Shown: piece by piece, positions 56,335 to 64,000 of the stretch
Position numbering within the stretch: the stretch's first letter is position 1
How the letters are laid out: the number at the start of each line of letters is the position of its first letter
Assembly (NCBI GenBank): GCA_022925895.1
Contig: JAKSYS010000003.1
Coordinates: 391,651-455,650, forward strand
Source of the DNA: Fragilaria crotonensis
Taxonomy: Eukaryota > Bacillariophyta > Fragilariophyceae > Fragilariales > Fragilariaceae
Direction of reading: 5' to 3'
Length of the DNA: 64,000 bases
Notes under the pieces: model-generated
Told to the model about the DNA's origin: nothing
Database searches by the model: none
What the model saw: the letters and a program-made list of their open reading frames with translations, nothing else
Program-made: the position numbers and the translations under genes

Positions 56335-57558
56335 ATGATCGTACAAAGAAGATTGTGGATCACAAAGAATCAAACAAACAACAGAATGAACAACGCTGCA
56401 GCAGTAACTCCACAGACTTTCATCGTCCAAGGAAATCTCCTTCTTCGGAGAAAAGGATTGTATGATGCCCCTATCCCTAACCGGGAATTCAGGGCTCATT
56501 TTGGTGCAGGCCTGACTGTATGTTTCAATCTATGGGCGCAGTGTGAAGATACGTATTTGCGTGAGAACGTCAGTCCCAAACATCACATGTGGGGTCTCAT
56601 GTTTCTCAAGTTGTACAACACAGAAGACGTCTTAGCAGGAATGGCTGGCGTGACTCGAAAGACTTTTCGATATTGGGCTTGGTTGGCTGTGGAGACCATT
56701 GCAAAACGTAAAAACGTCTTGGTAGGTTATTCTATGTTCTTTTGCCGTATATACCATGATTAATTTTGTCGATTTTTCTCCGAGAATGACTGGTGAGTTG
56801 TCTTACGTTAATTGTCCATTTTCTAACGGTTTTCTCCTTGGTACTGCTGGTACGTGTTCTATTTGTGTTTGTGTTGTATGTATGTAGATCCGATTGGAGA
56901 ATAGGTTCCGAAATGACCGAGGTAAGACATGTAAGATGACAGTTGATGGGGTGGACTTTCCGATTGAGGAGCCAATCCCGTTCGACAGTCAATGGTTCAG
57001 TCATAAATTCCGTGGAGCTGGATTACGTTACGAAATGGCCGTATGTATCCAAACCGGCGATATTGTATGGGTCCATGGTCCCTTTAAGTGTGGAGATTGG
57101 CCTGACGTAAAGATTTTCAAGACATGGCTCATGCCACGACTAGCTGACGATGAGTTGGTTGAAGCAGACAGAGGATACCGTGGAAACGGAATAAAAGCGC
57201 GCACGCCAGGTAGGTCCGGTAAATGACGGTTTTCCTACGGAGTGAAGATAGCTAAACGTGTCGCGTTCCGTACCTTGCAGATGACTGTGTTTCACGGGTA
57301 GATCGTGCAGCAAAACGGCGGGCGATGTCGCGACACGAGACAATCAACCGGCGGCTCAAACAGTGGGGTTGTATGCAGCAGCGGTGGCGGCATGAGCGCC
57401 GAAAACACAAGATTGCGCTTGCTGCGGTAGTTGTTTGCACCCAGATGGCATTCAACAATGGTGAAAGGCCCTTCACTGTAGATACTAGTCAGCTAGTCAG
57501 TGATGCCAATAACCATGATCGCAGTTCTCCCTGTAGTATACTCACCGGTACGGTATAG
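56335..57558 (+). CDS. DDE transposase (DDE_Tnp_4/Harbinger-like), spliced and apparently intact
   Basis: Three exons (56335-56721, 56888-57209, 57281-57558) with introns of 166 and 71 nt join in consistent phases to 328 residues. The catalytic domain has MTVDGVDFPI (D149), RGAGLRYEMAVCIQTGDIVW, the segment GDWPDVKIF and VEADRGYRG (D223). After the second splice come ARG-rich AAKRRAMSRHETINRRLKQW, in which the Glu is the probable third acidic residue, as in 'R.vvE..fg.LK' of PIF/Harbinger and IS5-like transposases. The N-terminal half (WGLMFLKLYNTEDVLAGMAG and TRKTFRYWAW) is a helix-turn-helix-like segment. No frameshift or stop is seen, so it may be active or domesticated. Its second intron begins GTAGGTCCGGTAAATGACGG, the dispersed motif. 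The start is the first ATG. Confidence 0.78.
57213..57232 (+). repeat. Dispersed 20-nt motif at intron start, copy 4
   Basis: The sequence GGTCCGGTAAATGACGGTTT begins three bases after the second splice donor of the transposase gene (GTA|GGTCCGG). It matches the copies at 1852, 9032 and 22218. Confidence 0.7.
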
Positions 57559-59220
57559 TACAGTACTACTCTATTTAACAGTAGTAACCGGTACAGCTAA
57601 CACATGTAACGTCCCTGATACTGCTACACCGAACTAATAGTAGATGTATAGTACTGGAGCACTCGAGTACTCCAGTATTCTACTAGTCTAGTAGAGAGTA
57701 TTTACGGTAGTTTTGGCAGTCACGGCTACCGGTACTCCAGTCTGGAGGAGTACTCCGTAGTAGTTTCGTACGTACCAGTTCAGTCTTGTACTAACCCGTA
57801 ATTGTGGAGATAGGGCATTCCTTTTGTGCTACAATCTATAATAGGTCACCCACGCAAGAAAACCCAACTTGTCAGTTGGTTCTACCATGGTAGTGTGTGT
57901 GGAGGACAGTCCAAAGAGCATCAGCAAGTTAAAAAACACGGAGCGTGTATCATAGATGAATTGCCAAGGTACACGCTGAGTACTGCCGACTCAGATCTGT
58001 GTTGAGCACATCCACACTCACGAGAACGATACAATATATATATTTACGTTCGCAGTGTGTGCTACCATAATTGTCAGGTCGAAGTACAGACGCGAAGGTG
58101 AAAGAAGAAAGAATACACTACGTGAACTGTACAAGTACTTGTACTGTACTGCATGCCTTCTGACGCAGGCACGACAAGCATGCTGCATGCTATCAATGTG
58201 AAAAAGGATAGTGAAAGCACAGACGTGCAGACAAAAGAATGCTTTACCCCATCTCCCGGAGTAGTAATTACGCGTTTTGCACGCTTTGTCATACGACTAG
58301 TACGTTTCGATCACGCGAAGGGCGAATTGAACACATCGTCATCCATAAGGAAGAGAGCGCTTATCATTGCCATCTCGCTTGGCATACATCTCAGACCAGA
58401 GCGACTTGGAGATTGCCGAGTCCCGAGCACTTGTAGCAAGTCTCAGTATTATTGAACAGAGTAACCAGCGTTCACACAAGTAGCGAATCTGAGCAAACCC
58501 CCAACAGCACACCACATTCTACTGTCCTTTCGCTACGAGGGAGTCACCCGTTGACGTGACGTATGCCTGGATGCATTCATGCGTTTAAGTTCTTTTTGCA
58601 TTGCATTTAAACTGAGGCGAAAGCCCAAAAGATAGTCTTTTTCACCGCAAAACTTACCCCCGCTGTCTGCGCAATACCTATCAATCATCGCCATGTCAAT
58701 AGGCATTTCGGACTCATGTGCGAACAGAATTTCACCAAAAAAAGTGATATAGTAAGATGTAAAGTTGTATATAGAGGGTCATTGTACTATATTGAAAAGT
58801 GGCTGAAAAATGCGTGATTTTGTAATTTCCCCTAAATGATATGATGATATGCAAAGCAACGAGCAAGGCTCTACTGACAAAAGAATTTCATAGCATTGCG
58901 TGTCACACTCTGCTCTGCAGTTACTCTACGCTCTACGGTACCAGGTACTGTCATGCAGGCATACGTCTACACTGCATACTTGCACTCGCCAGAACTGTTG
59001 GACCAATACTACCAGTTGCTTGTACGTTTTTGTAGTACTTAGTCAGTACTACTATTAGTACAAAGTACTGTACCATCACCAATTTTGTACTCGGAGTATG
59101 TTCGTAGACGAACTTGGTTGACCTATTCGGCGGCATGGACTGGAGACTGGGGCAAATCTGTGTTTGCTAGTACTGAGCAGCATATCATGTATGAATCACT
59201 GCTCCTTGGTGGATCTCTTA
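57559..59220. other. Intergenic region, GTAC-rich, with right arm of inverted repeat
   Basis: 1.66 kb between the transposase stop and the EngB stop. GTAC palindromes are dense at 57500-57790 and 58930-59100. 58161-58257 is the right inverted-repeat arm. An ORF spanning it (58153-58455) is not convincing. Confidence 0.5.
58161..58257 (-). repeat. Right arm of about 97-bp inverted repeat
   Basis: This is the reverse-complement partner of 53387-53483, with isolated differences (for example caatgtg against ctatgtg in the same orientation). Similarity fades into GTAC-rich DNA on the side that faces inward here. Confidence 0.8.
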
Positions 59221-61052
59221 TTAGGCCTCCGCAGCAAGCTTCAGATACCTCCACAAGTCGTCGCGCCCAAGTTTCGTTTCAGCCGATGTCAAAATCACAG
59301 GTGCCTTGCTAAGCTGATATTCTTTCATCGTTTGACGCAACGAGTCCATCACTTCACGGGCAACCTTGCCCTCGTTCTTCTTCGTAACACCTTTGACATT
59401 CTTATCTGCTTTAGTCAAGACCACAACATAGGTAACTCGCTTGGGAAGGATCTGGCCAATCTCCTTCATGATGCGAGCATCCTCCGCAGTGGGACCATGA
59501 CGAGAATCCACAAGATGGAACACCACCTTCAGCGTTTTTCGTGTTGCAATGTACTCCGTCATGAATCGCGACCATTCCTGACGTTGTTTCTCGGGGACCT
59601 TGGCGAAACCAAAGCCAGGAAGATCCACTAAGTAGAACGAGTCACGATCCTTTTCACCGGGGACTACATCCCCATACTTGATCTCTCGTTCCCGTTCTGG
59701 CTTGTCGTTGACTGCGAAAAAGTTGAACTGTTGAGTCTTTCCAGGTGTCTTGCTGATGTAGGCAAGGGATTTTCTGTTCGTTATCTGCGTGCAAAAAATT
59801 GCCACGTAAGGTCAATAGTATCAAACAATCAATTTCATGGCTGCTGCAACGAACTTACCATGTTTACCAAACTGGATTTTCCCACATTGCTTCTGCCAAT
59901 GAAGACAGCCTCTCCTCTGTCGGCATCCGGACAACCGGACATATCGATCGCCCCAGTAACAAAGAGAACGCGACGGACTAACGAGTTCGACAGCACCTCA
60001 TACGTTCGATCCTCATTGGCCGAGGGGAAGGTTGTCATTGCATTCAGAACAGCATAGACCAAATTGCACGGCAGCTCCACGTCCACACCTTCACAGGGCG
60101 TTATCTTGCCCTCGCGCCGACCCACCTCGCACTGTGCAGCACCTTGAACGATGCGAGCCCATGGCATGGGAACATCATCGGCCGTTAGACCGGCGCTGCG
60201 CACGACTGGACCCACTTCGGCCAATAACTGGCAGGCTTGAACGGCATACGATGGTTCGCCTTCAAAGAAATGTCGCGAGGCAATAGAACCGAGAGACAAA
60301 GCGCGATGCTTGACCCGTTCCTTGTTTTCGTCCGATGTCATGTCAATGGTGTCGAGCGGAGGCAATCCCAGCTCCTCATTGAGTACTTGAAACGCGTCTG
60401 TCACATTGTGAACCCGAAGAAGCCCTCTGATGATTGCTGCACTCTCCATTGGAAGGACGGAAGAGGAATAGTCTTGTCGTCTTCGGAGGAGGGCTCGTCG
60501 GGCTACTTGTTGTTCGTTCAAGTGAAGCGCAGCGACCGCTAGCCGGGATAGAAGTGATCCAAAGTAACCATAAGCAAATGACTTGGGGGCTTCTTCGAGC
60601 AAGAATCTTTCCACCGTTCGAATATCATGAACATCGTGTAGGTTCTGAGCTCGTTTAATGGCCTTGACAACCTCCTCCGCGGTGGAGTCCTTGGATAACT
60701 TGGAGACTCGCTTGGAATTCAAGTCATACTGCCCTGCAACCGGTGCTATCCTCCCTTGAAGTACCTGTGAACGGTCGGCATAGTTGTGTTTGCGATGGTT
60801 GACATTGGCACGCTTGTTGGCTCGCTCAAGGGCCTTGCGCTCCGGACGAGATAATTTCTTCCCAGTTACATCGCCACGGTTCTCCAAGTCATCTCTCAGA
60901 ATGCTTGTAGCTACGTTGACGTAATGATGAGTAGGATAGCGCACTTTCGGAAGTATTGAGGGTGTGAATGCCAAAGATTGAGAGTCAAGCAGCAATACCA
61001 GCACCGGTGCAAGCAGAGTGCTCCTCCTTCTACGGATAGAGGGAATGGGCAT
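59221..61052 (-). CDS. Plastid EngB/YihA-type GTPase with long N-terminal helical region
   Basis: Two exons (59859 and up; 59784-59221) join over a 74-nt intron (59785-59858, GTAAGT..CGCAG) in phase 0. The ATG at 61052 gives 585 residues with a signal peptide (STLLAPVLVLLLDSQSLAFT) ending at the AFTP plastid motif; an upstream in-frame ATG at 61091 adds 13 residues. The last 200 residues are a complete TrmE-Era-EngA-EngB-family GTPase: G1 GRSNVGKSS (about 386), G2 region KTPGKTQQFNFF, G3 DLPGFG, G4 TKAD and G5 TSAE. Bacterial EngB (about 200 residues) is needed for large-subunit assembly, so plastid ribosome assembly is the likely role. The about 330-residue N-terminal part has helical pairs resembling PPR/TPR repeats (AAIIRGLLRVHNVTDAFQVL). 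That extension is unusual. Confidence 0.88.
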
Positions 61053-61343
61053 GTTTAATTGAAAACAAGATTCCCCTTTGAAGGTAGGCATGACTATAAT
61101 AAAGCACAAGCCTTAAGAAAATATGGAAGTTAAAGGAAACCGAACCTCGAAGGCGTCGACCGCTCGAGTCTTCTTCCTTTCGGAAATTTTGATGTCATCA
61201 ATGCTGGTTGAGGTTGGATCAACACTGGCAGAACTCTCCTCTCTGCCCGGCGGCGAGGTGAATTATGCATAGGGGCTCTGGGCGTAGCATTTGCTTGTGA
61301 TGCTGACGTTGATCGGAACTTTTTGATGTTGATCGGAACAGTT
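61053..61343. promoter_or_regulatory. EngB promoter region next to a transposable element
   Basis: About 290 bp lie between the EngB start and the left inverted repeat of the 61344-63926 element. A short direct repeat gttgatcggaac occurs twice (about 61308 and 61329). Confidence 0.45.
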
Positions 61344-61382
61344 GACGGATCCGATTAGGTTTCACCAATTTGACGTCAGCAC
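61344..61382 (+). repeat. Left terminal inverted repeat
   Basis: This is the reverse complement of 63888-63926 over 39 nt with a single mismatch (position 61349). Inward of 61382 the similarity stops abruptly, as expected for a true terminal repeat. Confidence 0.85.
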
Positions 61383-61731
61383 CCACGTCACAGTAATAAT
61401 CTACAGTGAGACCTCCTGTAGAAGAATTTTGAAGACATCGGAAATTTGAATGGCTGACAAAACACGGAATCTTTGTTGTTGACTTCTATCGGTGCTTTTC
61501 CTAATGCGCATGCCAAGCCTTTGTCATGTCAGATAGATAACTGCTACTCTTCTCCTCCTATCAGTAATTCATGTGTTTCCGTTTTGAATCTTCATGTGTT
61601 TCCCTTTTGAATCACTCGAGTACTACACTGTACTGCAACAGTACTACCGTACTCAAAGGACTATTTGGTGTACGAATTTTGATCTTCAAATAGCCTCAAA
61701 TGAACAAGTAACAGTACGACAGTACGATGGG

Positions 61732-62714
61732 GACTATTTGAAGATCGATTTTGATCACCAAATACCAAATAGTTGCCATTGTACTGTACTAGTGTTACTC
61801 GTATGTAGACGACTATTTGAAGATCGAATTTCATCACCAAATAGTCGCCATTGTACTGTACTGGTGATACTGCTTGTGACGACTATTTGAAGATCGATTT
61901 TGATCACCAAATAGTCGCCATTGTACTGTACTAGTGTTACCGTACTGACGACTATTTGAAGATCGATTTCGATCACCAAATAGTCGCCATTGTACTGTAC
62001 TGGTGATACTCAGACTGTGACGACTATTTGAAGATCAATTTTGATCACCAAATAGTCGCCATTGTACTGTACTAGTGTTACTGTGACTGTGACGACTATT
62101 TGAAGATCGAATTTCGATCACCAAATAGTCGCCATTGTACTGTACTGGTGATACTCGTACTGTGACGACTATTTGAAGATCGAATTTCGATCACCAAATA
62201 GTTGCCATTGTACTGTACTAGTGTTACTCAGACTGTGACGACTATTTGAAGATCAATTTCGATCACCAAATAGTCGCCATTGTACTGTACTGGTGATACT
62301 CGACTGTGACGACTATTTGAAGATCGAATTTTGATCACCAAATAGTCGCCATTGTACTGTACTAGTGTTACTCGTACTGTGACGACTATTTGAAGATCGA
62401 ATTTCGATCACCAAATAGTCGCCATTGTACTGTACTGGTGATACTCGTACTGTGACGACTATTTGAAGATCGAATTTCGATCACCAAATAGTCGCCATTG
62501 TACTGTACTAGTGTTACTCGTACTGTGACGACTATTTGAAGATCGAATTTCGATCACCAAATAGTCGCCATTGTACTGTACTGGTGGTACTCGTAATGTG
62601 ATGACTATTTGAAGATCGAATTTCGATCACCAAATAGTTGCCATTGTACTGTACTAGTGTTACTCGTACTGTGACGACTATTTGAAGATTGAATTTCGAT
62701 CACCAAATAGTCCC
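61732..62714. repeat. Satellite of 14 units, about 73 bp, each with a hairpin
   Basis: Units start with GACTATTTGAAGATCGA at 61732, 61811, 61881, 61950, 62022, 62094, 62167, 62240, 62311, 62384, 62457, 62530, 62603 and 62676. Each unit starts with a 36-38-nt imperfect inverted repeat (GACTATTTG..GATCGAA/TTCGATC..CAAATAGTC) followed by gccattgtactgtact. The spacer then alternates between agtgttac and ggtgatac from unit to unit, so the higher-order period is about 146 bp. One inverted, degenerate unit precedes the array near 61660. Confidence 0.95.
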
Positions 62715-62761
62715 CATCCTACTCATGATGTCGAACAAGACGAAAGTCTAAGTCAACATTG

Positions 62762-62989
62762 TTAAATTCTAAATGTACTACTTTTAAAACTCCATGATGA
62801 GACATATGTTTGCACACCTTGCCAACAGGACACCCTGAAACTAGGACCCTTGGGTGGTGGTTTCTCAGAAGCCATGTTGGCTTTCTCGGTGAAGATAATC
62901 TTGTCGAGTGCCTCGTCCTCAACAAGAGATCTCTCTTGTGGGCTTTTTGAGGCATCAACAAGACTAACTAGTTCCTTTGCTCTTGGCAT
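62762..62989 (-). CDS. Small ORF of unknown function inside the TIR element
   Basis: A 75-residue ORF starts with ATG (MPRAKELVSLVDASKSPQER) and ends in FKSSTFRI beside the satellite. No family is recognised and the composition is ordinary. It may be an exon of a lost gene; a second minus-strand ORF at 63230-63466 (with GSTSSGSDSICSQGYVMDCF) could be another piece of the same gene, as its reading direction agrees. Confidence 0.25.
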   Translation of the reverse strand: MPRAKELVSLVDASKSPQERSLVEDEALDKIIFTEKANMASEKPPPKGPSFRVSCWQGVQTYVSSWSFKSSTFRI

Positions 62990-63887
62990 AATGCTGTCAT
63001 ATGCATTGTAACGTTCAATTCGGGTATGTCTTCATGGTGAAGAGCACGCGATCCAAAATCAATGCAGACAGTTTCTAAACTTTTAGATTCCAAGAGGAAG
63101 TTGTTTTTAATTCACTAAATGTACTACCGTGTGCTGTACATCAACAAAATTATCAGAAACATCAGTTTCATGTCCAGAACAGAGGTCGTTGAGTGGTGCC
63201 TCAGGCAAGTGGATCTCTTGCGACATTGATTAGCTAGGACCAAATAATGTGCTTGGAACCTTTGTACATAGAAGTAGTGTACTGAAAGAGGTCATACTTG
63301 GTTTCCAATGATACATTGAATCATCGGTTGCATGACAAAATGACCTTTGAAAGGCAAAGAAGCAGTCCATGACATAGCCTTGAGAGCAGATAGAGTCTGA
63401 TCCACTGGATGTGGATCCTGCATCAATGGTCTTCTTGCTTGTTGTGGATGATCCTAAAGAGAACAAAACAGGGGTTGGTTACAGAATAATCGGTAGGTGG
63501 GTGCTGTAGTAACGCAAAATGGCAACAGACAGAGAGCGAACAAGAGCAAAAACAGAACAACAGCAACAAGAGAAACAAAAGCAGCAAGGAGAGCAAGAAC
63601 AACAAGAGAAACAAGAATGACAGGGAGACAAAGTGCCGTACCATCGTGGTTGTGAAATATCAAAATTATGAGTTTTGTGTGAGTAAACTTGAATCCACTA
63701 CTGGTACCCTGTTATATACACATCTAGACACGATCATTTTTATTTCTATTCAAACAAATGTGGCGCTGATTTATGTTCCTTATCTAGAACGTAGTTTTGC
63801 ACAAGAGGTGGTTTGAAAAGTGGGCGCTGAGAAAATCAAAGATAAAGATTCCGTACAAGTTAAATTCCGCAACAAAAGTGCTGAAAA

Positions 63888-63926
63888 GTGCTGACGTCAA
63901 ATTGGTGAAACCTAATCGGACCCGTC
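63888..63926 (-). repeat. Right terminal inverted repeat
   Basis: This is the partner of 61344-61382. Outside it, the sequence ctgggaggctggatg is unrelated to the left flank. Confidence 0.85.
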
Positions 63927-64000
63927 TGGGAGAGGCTGGATGTCATCATGATCCTGTTCTGACGCTCGACCGAGACATGTCAAATGCCAACTCCTCATCA

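Larger units (their letters stand above)
61344..63926. mobile_element. 2.6-kb element with 39-bp terminal inverted repeats and internal satellite
   Basis: 61350-61382 and 63888-63920 are perfect 33-nt inverted repeats (ends TCCGATTAGGTTTCACCAAT..). Similarity extends outward to 61344 and 63926 with one mismatch (39 nt in all). The inside holds the 14-unit hairpin satellite (61732-62714), two modest minus-strand ORFs and a purine-rich tract (63525-63625). No transposase is recognised, so it is probably non-autonomous. A target-site duplication is not evident by eye. Confidence 0.75.

Noticed and set aside
58153-58455. 100-codon plus-strand ORF
   Set aside because: Runs through the inverted-repeat arm and GTAC-rich DNA; no family, no exon partners.
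61732-62714. Regular array of short repeats resembling a CRISPR at first sight
   Set aside because: Spacers are not unique but alternate between two sequences, units are about 73 bp without variable spacers, and the organism is eukaryotic.
63423-63663. Leucine-rich minus-strand ORFs that look like membrane segments
   Set aside because: They are the complement of a purine-rich aacaagagaaac tract; hydrophobicity is a composition effect.

Overview
This window is nuclear DNA from a eukaryotic alga, most likely a raphid pennate diatom. The reasons are: short GT-AG introns (about 57-170 nt) in compact genes on both strands; several predicted preproteins with a signal peptide followed by the diatom/secondary-plastid cleavage signature (AFAP, AFTP, AFGP or SFLVP at the cleavage site); a stramenopile-type mixture of conserved genes; and Ty1/copia elements whose gag and pol resemble diatom CoDi elements. 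I cannot name the species.

Layout. 0.6-20.4 kb is gene-dense: HMG-CoA lyase, a six-repeat plastid-type protein of unknown function, TBCCD1, a tRNA-Leu(UAG), an NSUN6-like RNA methyltransferase, a secreted ShK-domain protein, a TMEM223/70-like protein, an acidic nuclear protein, the giant lipid-transfer protein ATG2 and a three-CCCH-finger RNA-binding protein. 20.5-39.7 kb is a transposon graveyard. It holds copia reverse-transcriptase fragments on both strands and one long decayed copia element (26.5-37.0 kb) with diverged terminal repeats, broken by a nested element that carries a 375-bp tandem array. 39.8-53.1 kb is gene-rich again: a truncated transposase-like ORF, a plastid SPFH/stomatin protein, centromere protein C, a two-HMG-box protein, the PI3-kinase VPS34, a TKL-like protein kinase with a large insert, and a plastid fibrillin broken by one base. 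53.4-58.3 kb has an unrecognised three- or four-exon gene, a Z-DNA-prone 37-nt perfect inverted repeat and a spliced, apparently intact DDE transposase, all inside a pair of about 97-bp inverted repeats. 59.2-61.1 kb is a plastid EngB GTPase with a long helical-repeat-like N terminus. 61.3-63.9 kb is a 2.6-kb element with 39-bp terminal inverted repeats and a 14-unit hairpin satellite.

Themes. Plastid biogenesis is represented by SPFH, fibrillin and EngB. Autophagy is represented by ATG2 and VPS34. Chromosome and chromatin biology is represented by CENP-C and the HMG-box protein. Nothing suggests operons; neighbouring genes are arranged as divergent or convergent pairs. Gene-flanking DNA is strikingly rich in short palindromes built on GTAC (for example GTACTCGGAGTAC), which are nearly absent from exons. 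A 20-nt motif (GGTCCGGYAAMTGACGGTTT) recurs near promoters, in a small inverted-repeat element and exactly at the start of a transposase intron. Exon structures were deduced by reading splice sites and checking that phases and total lengths agree; no transcript data were available.
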